A DNA stretch of 46,956 bases from Candidatus Eisenbergiella pullistercoris. GTDB taxonomy: Bacteria; Bacillota; Clostridia; Lachnospirales; Lachnospiraceae. How positions within the stretch are numbered: position 1 is the first letter of the stretch; every line of letters starts with the position of its first letter. The stretch is taken from contig DXDD01000129.1 of NCBI GenBank assembly GCA_019115665.1, positions 1 through 46,956 of the forward strand, given 5' to 3'. Of the stretch, positions 1 to 7,673 are shown piece by piece. The notes beneath the pieces are model-generated. The model had not been told where the DNA came from. It made no database searches and worked only from the letters and a program-made list of their open reading frames with translations. The position numbers and the translations under genes were made by a program.

Positions 1-84
1 GTCCATGAAGCGGTCAAAAGTGAGGACGGAAGCCGGGAACAGGAAGTGGAAATCTTCTACCGCTTTATCGGCAAAATCGAATGA
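1..84 (+). CDS. C-terminal tail of a large serine recombinase (partial)
   Basis: An open frame enters from the left edge and ends at a TGA at 82-84, giving only 27 residues. The tail contains the string EIFYRFIGKIE, which resembles the extreme C-terminus (DUF4368-type end) of large serine recombinases carried by integrative elements of Lachnospiraceae. The catalytic serine domain lies outside the window, so the assignment rests on this short tail and on the broken gene immediately downstream. If it is right, the end of an integrated element lies between 85 and about 121. The fragment could instead belong to another protein with a similar short ending. Confidence 0.5.
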   Translation, partial: VHEAVKSEDGSREQEVEIFYRFIGKIE

Positions 85-115
85 CACATCTTGAGATACC
101 CAACAATATCTTTAA

Positions 116-646
116 CTAAGGGAAACGGGGCAGAGCTCACCGGACCTGGAAAAGATCGTCCTGCTGAGCGATCTTTTCAGGACGACGACAGATTACCTCT
201 TGAAAGGAACGTTTCCTGCCGGGCAGGAAACGGCGGCGCGGCAGGGATTGCGCGCCATGATCTGCGGCATGACAGGATGCGCGCTCAATCTGGCCGGACT
301 GATTGCGGCCTGTACGGTATGGTATGAAAAGCAGACTGCCGCAGCCACCGGGGCGGGACTGATCCTGATGGCGGCGGGATGTGTGGTTTACGAAAGCGGC
401 GTGCTTCAGGCGGGGGAAAAGGAAAAGAAAAGGGCGGGAAGATTATTCTGGTCGGTCAGCTGCTGGATCCTTCCATTCATCCCGCTGGCCATGATCTATA
501 ATATCCTTTTCAGCGGGACCAGCGCTCCCTATCCGATTCTGACCGGGCCGGTTCCGGGCTTTGTGAGCTATGCGCTGTTCTGGCTTCTTTATATCGGGAT
601 CGGGACGGCGGCGGAGCTTTCTTTGCACAGGAAGGCCGAACTGTAG
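116..646 (+). pseudogene. 5'-truncated XRE-family regulator with C-terminal membrane domain
   Basis: The frame is open from just after a TAA at 113-115 and has no plausible start at its beginning. Its first residues, GQSSPDLEKIVLLSDLF followed by TTDYLLKG, are the end of a helix-turn-helix_3 domain (the part after the recognition helix). The normal N-terminal ~30-35 residues of the HTH are missing. The rest has about four hydrophobic segments (about 135 to 640 nt into the fragment), the layout of XRE regulators with a membrane-bound C-terminal half. A TTG at 200 could start a 148-residue membrane peptide, but it has no good ribosome binding site. The truncation point lies 30-40 bp after the recombinase stop, so I infer that the regulator was split by integration of the element whose recombinase ends at 84. 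Confidence 0.7.
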
Positions 647-659
647 TTCCGGACAGGAT

Positions 660-687
660 TTGCAGTTGCTGATCCCTCCTGTATTAT
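660..687 (+). promoter_or_regulatory. Possible sigma-A promoter of the sugar kinase gene
   Basis: TTGCAG at 660-665 and TATTAT at 682-687 are separated by 16 bp and lie about 80 bp before the chosen start of the PfkB-family gene. The match is moderate, and an overlapping pair (TTGCTG/TACTAT) is nearly as good. Confidence 0.35.
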
Positions 688-766
688 GATACTATATGGT
701 CAGGAAAAAGGTCCGAAACCGCAGGCAGACAGGCTGTCCGCGGCTTCGGCGGAAACAGAGGCACAT

Positions 767-1717
767 ATGATACTGACAGTGACATTGAATCCGGCAGTGG
801 ACAAGACTTATCAGACGGGAGAGCTTTTCTGCGGAAGGGTGAACCGGATGCGTTCCATGACCAATATCGCGGGCGGAAAGGGGATCAACGTGAGCAGGAT
901 CCTGCGGCAGTACGGCTGTGAGGTGACGGCGACAGGATTCCTGGGAGGATTTTCGGGAGAGTGGATCGAAAAGGAACTGCTTCGGACCGGGATGCGGTGT
1001 GAGTTCGTTCCGATCGGCCAGGAAACCAGAAGCAGCATGAATGTGGTGGCGGACAACGGATATGTGACGGAGATCCTGGAACCCGGGCCGGAGATCACGG
1101 AAAAGGAGCTGGAAGCATTTTTTGTCCGTTTTGACCGGCTCCTTGCGGACTGCGGCATCGTGGTGCTGTCCGGAAGCGTTCCGCGGGGCGTGCCGGAGGA
1201 TATCTACGCCCGGCTGATCCGCCGCGCGCAGGCGCAGGGAAAAGAGACGGTGCTGGATACCAGCGGGGAATTCCTGCGGGAGGGGATCAAAGCGGCGCCT
1301 ACGGTGATCAAGCCCAACCGGAAGGAGATGGAGTATGTGATCGGCCACCGGCTGAACGGACGGGAGGGTCTGATGGAAGCGGCGGCTTATCTGCGCGGGA
1401 ACGGCGTCCACCTGGCGGCGGTTTCCCTGGGGAACAGAGGGCTTCTGATGGCAGGAGAGGAAGGGCTTTTTTATGCCAGACCTCCAAGGGTGAGGACGCT
1501 GAACACCGTGGGCTGCGGCGACTGCGTGGTGGCTTCCCTGGTGATGTCCAGGATCGCGGACGCAGGGGAAGAGGAGATGCTGCGTCGGGCAGTGGCCCTT
1601 TCCGCGGCAAGCGCATCCTGCCTGGAAAGCGGCCGTGTGCCGATGGAACTGGCGGAGGAGCTGTACGGACAGGTCACGGTGGAGCGGCTGGAGCTTCCGG
1701 AAGGGGAGGGATTATAG
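767..1717 (+). CDS. fruK: 1-phosphofructokinase / PfkB-family hexose-phosphate kinase
   Basis: A 316-residue PfkB/ribokinase-fold kinase. Family members phosphorylate fructose 1-phosphate (FruK) or tagatose 6-phosphate (LacC) with ATP. The N-terminus MILTVTLNPAVDKTY and the GGKGINVSR motif (about 36-44) are typical of FruK/LacC. The second PfkB signature is at about 246-256, where the usual GAGD is GCGD; the catalytic Asp252 is kept. The ATG at 767 is preferred over the upstream in-frame ATG because an AGAGG lies just before it and the protein then begins at the conserved strand. No fruA or fruR lies next to it, so the substrate is uncertain. An aldo/keto reductase starts 22 bp downstream and is probably co-transcribed. 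Confidence 0.82.
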   Translation: MILTVTLNPAVDKTYQTGELFCGRVNRMRSMTNIAGGKGINVSRILRQYGCEVTATGFLGGFSGEWIEKELLRTGMRCEFVPIGQETRSSMNVVADNGYVTEILEPGPEITEKELEAFFVRFDRLLADCGIVVLSGSVPRGVPEDIYARLIRRAQAQGKETVLDTSGEFLREGIKAAPTVIKPNRKEMEYVIGHRLNGREGLMEAAAYLRGNGVHLAAVSLGNRGLLMAGEEGLFYARPPRVRTLNTVGCGDCVVASLVMSRIADAGEEEMLRRAVALSAASASCLESGRVPMELAEELYGQVTVERLELPEGEGL

Positions 1718-1739
1718 TTTTTCTTATGGAGGAAAAAAG

Positions 1740-2873
1740 ATGATTTACAGAGATTTTCAGGACATGAAGCTTTCCGGGCTGGGCATGGGCGCGATGCGCC
1801 TTCCGGTCATCGACGGGGACGATTCCAGAATTGATGAAACGAAAACGCAGGCCATGGTGGATTACGCCATGGAGCAGGGCGTGAATTATTACGATACGGC
1901 CTGGGGCTATCACGACGGTCATTCCGAAACCGTGATGGGAAAGGCGCTGAGCCGTTATCCGAGGGAGAGCTATTTCCTTGCAACCAAGTTCCCGGGCTAC
2001 GACCTTTCCAATATGGGCAGGGTGGATGAAATCTTTGAAAAGCAGCTGGAAAAATGCGGGGTGGAATACTTTGACTTTTACCTGTTCCACAATGTCTGCG
2101 AGATGAACATAGACGCATATCTGGATGAAAAATACGGGATCCATGAATATCTGATGAAGCAGAAGGCGGCCGGAAGGATCCGGCATCTGGGCTTTTCCGC
2201 CCATGGGAATCTGGACGTGATGAAGCGTTTTCTTGACGCCTATGGCAAGGATATGGAATTCTGTCAGATCCAGCTGAATTTCCTGGACTGGACGTTTCAG
2301 GGCGCGAAGGAGAAGGCGGAGCTTCTCAAAGAATGGAATATCCCGGTATGGGTGATGGAGCCTCTGCGCGGCGGAAAGCTCGCGAAGCTGGCGGACGAAG
2401 ATGAGAAGGCGTTAAAGGCGCTCCGACCGGAAGAAAGCATTCCCGCATGGGCCTTTCGTTTCCTGCAGTCCGTTCCCGGCGTGACCATGGTGCTTTCCGG
2501 TATGTCCAGCCTGCAGCAGATGCAGGAGAACATCCGCACCTTCGCGGAGGATAAGCCCCTGAATGAAAAGGAAAGGAACACCCTTCTTCAGATCGCGGAC
2601 GGGATGGTGAAGAAAATCGTGCTTCCCTGCACGGCCTGTCATTACTGCACCAGCCACTGCCCGCAGGGCCTGCCCATCCCGGAGCTCCTCGCCCTGTACA
2701 ATGAACACTGCTTCACGGAGGGCGGCTTCATCGCGCCGATGGCCCTCGCCGCCTACCCGGAGGAAAAACGGCCAAACGCCTGCATCGGCTGCAGAAGCTG
2801 TGAGGCGGTCTGCCCGCAGCAGATCAAGATTTCGGAGGCGATGGCGGATTTTTCGCAGAAGCTGGGAATGTAA
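1740..2873 (+). CDS. Aldo/keto reductase with C-terminal 2[4Fe-4S] ferredoxin domain
   Basis: A 377-residue protein of the clostridial aldo/keto reductase-ferredoxin type. The N-terminal barrel carries the catalytic tetrad of the superfamily: Asp52, Tyr57, Lys83 and His117. The C-terminus has two cysteine clusters of the 4Fe-4S pattern: C297, C300, C303, C307 and C348, C351, C354, C358. The enzyme probably reduces or oxidises a carbonyl compound in the cytosol, with electrons passing through the clusters; the substrate cannot be read from the sequence. The start is the ATG behind TGGAGGAAA. The gene follows the PfkB-type kinase by 22 bp and ends in a clear terminator, so the two form a short operon. 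Confidence 0.88.
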   Translation: MIYRDFQDMKLSGLGMGAMRLPVIDGDDSRIDETKTQAMVDYAMEQGVNYYDTAWGYHDGHSETVMGKALSRYPRESYFLATKFPGYDLSNMGRVDEIFEKQLEKCGVEYFDFYLFHNVCEMNIDAYLDEKYGIHEYLMKQKAAGRIRHLGFSAHGNLDVMKRFLDAYGKDMEFCQIQLNFLDWTFQGAKEKAELLKEWNIPVWVMEPLRGGKLAKLADEDEKALKALRPEESIPAWAFRFLQSVPGVTMVLSGMSSLQQMQENIRTFAEDKPLNEKERNTLLQIADGMVKKIVLPCTACHYCTSHCPQGLPIPELLALYNEHCFTEGGFIAPMALAAYPEEKRPNACIGCRSCEAVCPQQIKISEAMADFSQKLGM

Positions 2874-2910
2874 TACAGAAACGAAAAAAGAAAATGGATA
2901 CCTGGTAAGA

Positions 2911-2951
2911 ACAGCCCCGGCTCCGGAATGTGGATGGCTGGGGCTGTTTTT
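2911..2951 (+). terminator. Rho-independent terminator after the aldo/keto reductase
   Basis: ACAGCCCC at 2911-2918 pairs perfectly with GGGGCTGT at 2940-2947. The stem is followed by a run of T. Confidence 0.85.
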
Positions 2952-3001
2952 AATTGATGGGAGAAACGGTTAGAAACAGGATTTGCGGGAGGTATCGGAG
3001 G

Positions 3002-3331
3002 ATGGGAAAAACATTTGAAGAAATGCAGGAGATGTATCGGGAAGTGGTGAGACGTTTCAACAAAATCGAACTGCGGGAATGGAATGCTCAGGGCGCAATG
3101 ATTGAGCTGTCCAAACAGGTTGGGGAACTGGCAAAGCAGGTAATGATTAAGGAAAAGTATTATGCTCTCACGGATGAGGTTCCGGATGTGGATGAACGTC
3201 TGGGAAATGAGATGGCGGATGTGATTGCTCAAGTGATGAGACTGGCTGACTGTTATCAGATTGATCTGGAGAGGGCATTCCTTTCAGCACGAGAGGACGA
3301 AAACCAGTATCTGATATCAAGAGGAGTCTGA
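3002..3331 (+). CDS. MazG-like nucleotide pyrophosphohydrolase
   Basis: A 109-residue all-alpha protein resembling the MazG/dUTPase-like NTP pyrophosphatase fold. The helical segment around 34-46 (IELSKQVGELAKQV) and the later NEMADVIAQV (69-78) align with the two metal-binding ExxE and ExxD motifs. Glu35, Glu42, Glu70 and Asp73 are present, but the second Glu of the first motif is Lys38, so activity is uncertain. Family members hydrolyse non-canonical or excess NTPs to NMP and pyrophosphate. The ATG at 3002 is chosen because GGGAGG lies about nine bases before it; an in-frame ATG at 2954 has no such site and sits against the terminator. It lies just ahead of a broken HIT gene. Confidence 0.7.
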   Translation: MGKTFEEMQEMYREVVRRFNKIELREWNAQGAMIELSKQVGELAKQVMIKEKYYALTDEVPDVDERLGNEMADVIAQVMRLADCYQIDLERAFLSAREDENQYLISRGV

Positions 3332-3392
3332 AAAGGAGGCGGTCAGTCTTTTATGAATTTCGTCCGCCTGTGGCGGCAGAAGGAGAGAAAAC

Positions 3393-3643
3393 ATGGACTG
3401 CGTTTTTTGCAAAATCATATCCGGAGAACTGCCGGGGAAAATTGCGGCTATGACGGTGTGAACCTGCTGAATGCAAGCGGCGAGAGCGCGGGGCAGTCTG
3501 TGTCTCATTTTCATATCCATATCATTCCGAGAAAAAAGGGAGACGGAATTGACGCATGGCCAGCTTTTTCAGGAGCTAGGCGTAATCTGAAAGAAGTGTA
3601 TGAAGAACTGAGAATGCCAGGGGATACTGTGGAATCAGGATAG
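3393..3643 (+). pseudogene. HIT-family hydrolase pseudogene with internal deletion
   Basis: The 5' part encodes MDCVFCKIISGELPGKI, the standard start of a HIT (histidine triad) protein, and soon runs into a TGA. In another frame the downstream part encodes YDGVNLLNASGESAGQS and then the triad segment SHFHIHIIPR, followed by a typical C-terminus. Intact HIT proteins have about 50-60 residues between these two pieces, so one internal deletion removed the middle and shifted the frame. The catalytic triad remains but cannot be reached from the original start. HIT proteins hydrolyse nucleotide phosphoramidates or related bonds. This looks like a recent loss, since both remaining pieces are well conserved. 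Confidence 0.85.
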
Positions 3644-3681
3644 AGATCGCTGAGGGGCATATCCGTGAGCGTTGACATACA

Positions 3682-3721
3682 AATAAGGTGGAACATTCCT
3701 GGCTGGATATCCCGCCTTATT
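3682..3721 (-). terminator. Hairpin terminating the toxin-antitoxin operon
   Basis: AATAAGGTGG at 3682-3691 pairs with CCGCCTTATT at 3712-3721 with one G-U pair. Read on the minus strand it follows the YafQ stop directly, with a T-rich stretch beyond. Confidence 0.6.
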
Positions 3722-3722
3722 C

Positions 3723-4001
3723 TTAAAGCTTGAAAATATCAGAATGTGTTCCGGTATCTACAAGTGTAAGAGTCAGAATGTCATTTTCAATCAGATAGAC
3801 CAGAAGCCAATCCGGTTTGACATGGCATTCGCGGAAACCTTTAAATTTGCCGCTTAATTCGTGATCGCGGTATTTCGCGTCAAGTTGTTTGCCCTGACGA
3901 AGTGTATCAACAACATCATCTAAAAGCGAAAGATTCAGGCCGCGTTTCTTCATAAGCCTGTAGCTCTTCTTATAAGCGGTGGTGAATTTTACTGTATACA
4001 C
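3723..4001 (-). CDS. yafQ: YafQ-family type II toxin (mRNA interferase)
   Basis: A 92-residue RelE/YafQ-fold protein. The C-terminal half has the family's residues: HELSG, then GFRECHVKPDWLLVY with the His and Asp-Trp of the active site, and TGTHSDIF at the end. YafQ toxins bind the ribosomal A site and cut mRNA during translation. The start is a GTG directly next to the antitoxin stop (TAA at 4002-4004 on the plus numbering), so the two are translationally coupled. The upstream partner is a DinJ/RelB-type antitoxin, as expected. All key residues are present, so the toxin is probably functional. Confidence 0.9.
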   Translation of the reverse strand: MYTVKFTTAYKKSYRLMKKRGLNLSLLDDVVDTLRQGKQLDAKYRDHELSGKFKGFRECHVKPDWLLVYLIENDILTLTLVDTGTHSDIFKL

Positions 4002-4274
4002 TTATTCTTCAAGAGCCTTTCGAAGTTCATCCATGCTGGTATATCCCCTGACGTCAGGATCACGGGAAATGCGCCTGGCCTCCTCCATAGCGTCAAGCGT
4101 GTGCTGACTGTAGCGGGGCATTTCAACACGAAAAGGAAGACCGCCTCTTAAAATACACTGATGGAGAAACAGGTTGACTGCGCCGGACATATCAAGACCA
4201 AGATCATTAAATAAATCTGCGGCCTGCTTCTTGATATCGGCGTCAATTCTGATTTGAGTAGGTACCGTAGCCAT
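4002..4274 (-). CDS. dinJ: DinJ/RelB-family antitoxin
   Basis: A 90-residue antitoxin. The N-terminus (TQIRIDADIKKQAADLF, then LGLDMSGAVNLFL) is the ribbon-helix-helix DNA-binding domain of the RelB/DinJ family. The C-terminal part (from about residue 45) is the toxin-wrapping segment. An ATG at 4274 preceded by AAAGGCGG is preferred to the TTG six codons upstream. The product should neutralise the adjacent YafQ toxin and repress its own promoter. The promoter and a palindrome that could serve as operator lie immediately upstream. Confidence 0.9.
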   Translation of the reverse strand: MATVPTQIRIDADIKKQAADLFNDLGLDMSGAVNLFLHQCILRGGLPFRVEMPRYSQHTLDAMEEARRISRDPDVRGYTSMDELRKALEE

Positions 4275-4290
4275 ATAATCACCGCCTTTC

Positions 4291-4325
4291 AATTATATTA
4301 TATATAATTCGGTTTACGATGTCAA
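4291..4325 (-). promoter_or_regulatory. Consensus promoter and palindromic operator of dinJ-yafQ
   Basis: On the minus strand TTGACA (plus 4320-4325) and TATAAT (plus 4297-4302) are separated by exactly 17 bp, a perfect sigma-A promoter. The -10 box lies inside a perfect inverted repeat, AATTATAT-TAT-ATATAATT (4291-4309), placed where a DinJ dimer could repress. Confidence 0.85.
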
Positions 4326-4440
4326 TTAAAATGACGATTTGTAAGAGGAAATTGCTGGAACATCATGGCAAAGACTGCAAACCAGGAATCTGCAGTTTCA
4401 GCCGAAGGATGTCCGGCGGCGCTTTGAAAGGGAGGAAAGG

Positions 4441-5094
4441 ATGACCGAAAGAGAAAAAATGCTGGCAGGGCAGCTTTATGACTGCGGGGATGCCGAATTA
4501 TTAGCGCAGTGGCATAAGGCGAAGGATCTGGTGCGGGACTATAACCGGACAGACTCTGCCAACGCACGGGAAAAAGAAAGGATTTTAAGCGAACTGCTCG
4601 GGGGAAAAGGGAAGAATCTCTGGATAACCGCGCCCTTTTATGTGGATTACGGGAACAATATTTATTTCGGGAATAATTGTGAAGTCAACATGAACTGCAC
4701 TTTTCTGGATGACAATATCATCCGTATCGGGGACAATGCCCTGATTGCGCCGAATGTGCAGATATATACGGCCTTTCACCCGACGAATGCCGCGGATCGC
4801 TTTGGCGGGGCAAAGGAAGACGGCTCTTTTGCGTTCTGCAAAACGCAGACAGCGCCGGTTGTTATAGGAAACGATGTATGGATCGGCGGCGGGGCGATCA
4901 TTATGCCGGGCGTTTCGATAGGAAATAATGTTGTGATCGGCGCGGGAAGCGTTGTTACAAAGGATATTCCGGATCATACGGTAGCGTTTGGGAATCCCTG
5001 CCGGGTGGTAAGGAAGAATGACCGCAGTGATGTCAGGAAGACTGCGCCGGAAAAATCAAAGCTGCAGGAAGGCGTTCCGGCAGAAGGAGGATAA
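4441..5094 (+). CDS. Maltose/galactoside-type sugar O-acetyltransferase
   Basis: A 217-residue member of the LacA/Maa acetyltransferase family. The N-terminal cap MTEREKMLAGQLYD and the left-handed beta-helix hexapeptide repeats (from about residue 60 to 195) are typical. The family's catalytic His lies in AFHPTNAADR. The protein transfers acetyl from acetyl-CoA to a 6-hydroxyl of a sugar, often regarded as detoxifying non-metabolisable sugars. It is slightly longer than usual because of a charged C-terminal extension after about residue 195. The ATG follows GGGAGGAAAGG. The next gene starts one base after the stop, so the two are probably co-translated. Confidence 0.88.
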   Translation: MTEREKMLAGQLYDCGDAELLAQWHKAKDLVRDYNRTDSANAREKERILSELLGGKGKNLWITAPFYVDYGNNIYFGNNCEVNMNCTFLDDNIIRIGDNALIAPNVQIYTAFHPTNAADRFGGAKEDGSFAFCKTQTAPVVIGNDVWIGGGAIIMPGVSIGNNVVIGAGSVVTKDIPDHTVAFGNPCRVVRKNDRSDVRKTAPEKSKLQEGVPAEGG

Positions 5095-5095
5095 G

Positions 5096-6985
5096 ATGAA
5101 CGAAAGAAAAATGGAGCTGTTCTGCCGTGTCGGGGGAAGGGATAAGGAGCTGGCCGCGGCAGGGAGAGCGGGAGAAGCCGCTGTTTATGAAAACGGCTGC
5201 CTGCAGGCATTGCTTCATGGGGAATCCCTCGGAGAGGGGAGAAAGAGGCTGATCTGTGAATGGAAGAACCGGACGGACGCGGCGCTTTCCTGCCAGCTGG
5301 AGCTTCGGATCCGGACGGATTTTGTTTTTGACCATTATGTGATCCCCGGCGTTTCCGTGAACGGAAACCACTGGGGAAAGGGGAAGGAGCCGAAGGGGCT
5401 TCTCTGCGAGGGGGAGCCCTGGGTGTTCGACTACCGCAGAACAACGATCCCTGCCTGTACCATCAGCGAGAACGGGGAGCGGTATTTTGCCCTGTTCGCC
5501 TCCGACGAGAGCTCCTTATCCCTGCAGGCATCCTGTTCCATGCTCCCTCAGGAGGACGGGACGATGGCGCACCGGATCCTTTATCCCTGCATGGAGCGGC
5601 CGAAGACCTACTGCGGCAGAGACGAATACGCTCCGGCTCATGAGGAGTTTCTGACGATCGGGGCGGGGGAAACGGTGCGGACGGTGTGCTTCCTGTTATC
5701 CGGCCGGCCTGTATATCCCAATTTTGCCGCAGCCGCCGTGGAAGACGCGGCCCTTGAGCTTCTGGGAAGCCCGTTCTCTGCGGCCTGTCCGGCGGATGAG
5801 GTGAAGGAGCTGTGCTGTGCCTTTGCGGGCCGGCTTCTGACGGAGGTGAACGGAAGAAAGCTGTTTTCCATCGGACAGTCGTTGGACGGGCAGGGGGTTT
5901 TTCATAATGTTTCCGGATATGAGTTCGGCTGGTGCGGACAGAACGGCATGTATGCCAGACTGTTTCTGGAAAAAGGACTGCGGACCGGCGATCAGGCGCT
6001 GATCGATACGGCGGTCAGCAATCTGGACGCCTGGAGCCATGAGGCCGTGGAGAAAACGGGACTGATCCACACGCATTATGACTGGATGACGGAGAAAAAG
6101 AGCGACGTGGAGGACACCTGCAATCTGGGCTATGCGGTACTTGAGCTGACGAAGGCATGGGAGGCCGCGCGCCGCGCCGGAATGGAGAAGCCGGACTGGC
6201 TGAAGGCGGCAGAAGGGACGGCGGAGTTTCTGGTATCCCGCTGGTCGGAAGTCTCCGGCTTTGGAAAGGCCTGGAATGTGAAGACCGGCGAGTGCGCCGA
6301 CCCGGAGGGAACCATCGGCGCTTATCTGATCCCGGGACTTGCCGAATTATACCGTGCGGAAGGCAATGCCCGTTTCCTGGAGGCCGCGCGCCGCGCCTGC
6401 CGGTTTTACCGGGACAGGGATCTTTCCCGCTTCCTGTGTACGGCCGGGGCGCTGGATACGTACTGCATCGACAAGGAAACCAGCGGTCCGCTGCTGACCG
6501 GAAGCCTTGCCCTGTACGAAATCGACGGAACGGACGAGTGGCTGGAGTGCGCGAAAATGGCAGGCTGGTATTTCTGCGCCTGGATGTTCCATCATGACAC
6601 CATTCCGGAAAAGGACAGCGATTTCGCCCGGTACGGCTACCGTACCCTGGGCGGGACCAGCGTGTCCGCCCAGCATCATCATATCGATCCCTGGGGCGCG
6701 CAGGTGGTGCCGCAGCTTCTGCAGCTGGGAAGGCTGACGGGCGATCCCCACTGGAAAAAACGCGCGTCTCTGATCTGGGCAAATGCGGTACAGAATCTTG
6801 CGCCGGCACAGGGGAAGACCATCCACGGCCATTTCCGGGAAGCGGGCGCGCAGAACGAGGGCTATCTGCACTGCTTCTGGGGAGAAAAGGGCGCGCCCGG
6901 CTTTATGAACGACTGGCTGGTGGCCTGGCCGCAGGCCTTCTGCTGGAATACGGCGGAGCAGATCCGGGATGAGGAGCTGCTTTAA
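5096..6985 (+). CDS. Putative (alpha/alpha)-toroid carbohydrate-active protein, function unknown
   Basis: A 629-residue soluble protein without a signal peptide. I do not recognise a named family. The N-terminal ~240 residues look beta-rich. The rest is rich in helices, Trp, His and aromatic clusters, with repeated motifs of an (alpha/alpha) barrel: GWCGQNGMYARLF, TGLIHTHYDW, EGTIGAYLIPGLAELYR, and HHHIDPWGAQVVPQLLQLG. This composition fits glycoside hydrolases or lyases acting on oligosaccharides, but no catalytic residue can be named with confidence. The start is the ATG behind AAGGAGGATAAG. Its coupling to the sugar acetyltransferase supports a role in sugar metabolism. That role is inference from context, not a demonstrated function. 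Confidence 0.6.
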   Translation: MNERKMELFCRVGGRDKELAAAGRAGEAAVYENGCLQALLHGESLGEGRKRLICEWKNRTDAALSCQLELRIRTDFVFDHYVIPGVSVNGNHWGKGKEPKGLLCEGEPWVFDYRRTTIPACTISENGERYFALFASDESSLSLQASCSMLPQEDGTMAHRILYPCMERPKTYCGRDEYAPAHEEFLTIGAGETVRTVCFLLSGRPVYPNFAAAAVEDAALELLGSPFSAACPADEVKELCCAFAGRLLTEVNGRKLFSIGQSLDGQGVFHNVSGYEFGWCGQNGMYARLFLEKGLRTGDQALIDTAVSNLDAWSHEAVEKTGLIHTHYDWMTEKKSDVEDTCNLGYAVLELTKAWEAARRAGMEKPDWLKAAEGTAEFLVSRWSEVSGFGKAWNVKTGECADPEGTIGAYLIPGLAELYRAEGNARFLEAARRACRFYRDRDLSRFLCTAGALDTYCIDKETSGPLLTGSLALYEIDGTDEWLECAKMAGWYFCAWMFHHDTIPEKDSDFARYGYRTLGGTSVSAQHHHIDPWGAQVVPQLLQLGRLTGDPHWKKRASLIWANAVQNLAPAQGKTIHGHFREAGAQNEGYLHCFWGEKGAPGFMNDWLVAWPQAFCWNTAEQIRDEELL

Positions 6986-7087
6986 GAAAATTTCAGAAAG
7001 CGGACACAAAACCAACACATTTTTTCAGTAAGATTGTTTACGGATAGTTGAAGAGCGATCCAAAAACTATCTCCCCCTCATAGTCGG

Positions 7088-7112
7088 CAGCCCCCGCCCC
7101 GCGCGGGGGCTG
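7088..7112 (+). terminator. GC-rich hairpin after the toroid-like gene
   Basis: CAGCCCCCGC (7088-7097) pairs perfectly with GCGGGGGCTG (7103-7112) over a 5-base loop. TTTC follows. It is a likely terminator about 100 bp past the stop at 6985, though the T run is short. Confidence 0.55.
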
Positions 7113-7409
7113 TTTCATCAGGAAGGCATAGATGAAATGGCAGGACAATGCGAAGGTATTCCGTGTTACGGTGGAGAAGCTGTTGGAATTTGTGGATGAT
7201 GAAGAGAAAAAGTAGGGCGTTTCCGACTGGCAGACAGGAGCTTCCAGGCATCCGTCGCCATACCGGCAACGTCATCCTACTGTTTCGGTGTACACCGGGA
7301 GCTGCTGACGGATATCGGACTGTATAAGCAGACAATTTTTCAACTTCAAAACATCTCGCAGGTTTTTCTGCGGAACCCTTCCGGACAGCAACCCCGAAAC
7401 GGGGAAACG

Positions 7410-7607
7410 ATGGAGACAGCGGCGTCCGGAGCGCTCGCGGAAAGAAAGGGGAAATCGGGAAAGATGTATGTGATGGGAATTGACAGCGGATCCACCTCCA
7501 CCGACGCGGTGATCATGGATAAGGGCCAAAAGATCGTGGCCTCCGCTGTGGTGCGCACCGGGGCCGCTCTTTACGCGCTGGATAAAGTTGAACGTTTTTC
7601 AGATTGA
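7410..7607 (+). pseudogene. Fragment of a 2-hydroxyacyl-CoA dehydratase activase (BadF/HgdC ATPase)
   Basis: The stretch beginning at the ATG at 7464 reads MYVMGIDSGSTSTDAVIMD and continues to VVRTGA. This is the N-terminal phosphate-binding strand and loop of the BadF/BadG/BcrA/HgdC ATPase family, which activates 2-hydroxyacyl-CoA dehydratases. After about 34 matching residues the similarity stops and the frame ends at 7607. Intact activases need about 250 more residues, so this is a remnant. No other part of the gene is visible in 6986-7673. The upstream open frame (7230-7463) has no recognisable domain. Confidence 0.75.
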
Positions 7608-7651
7608 CGGTTTGCGAATAGTGAATTAAAATATAGGATATCATAATTCAC
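7604..7651 (+). promoter_or_regulatory. Promoter with overlapping palindrome before the ATPase gene
   Basis: TTGACG (7604-7609) and TAAAAT (7627-7632) are 17 bp apart. An inverted repeat, GTGAATTA (7621-7628) with TAATTCAC (7644-7651), overlaps the -10 box and could be an operator. The ATPase start is at 7674. Confidence 0.7.
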
Positions 7652-7673
7652 GAAAGGAGACCGCGATATTTCA

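Noticed and set aside
7132-7215. 27-codon open frame after the GC-rich hairpin
   Set aside because: It is short, has no ribosome site and no recognisable similarity; at most a gene remnant.
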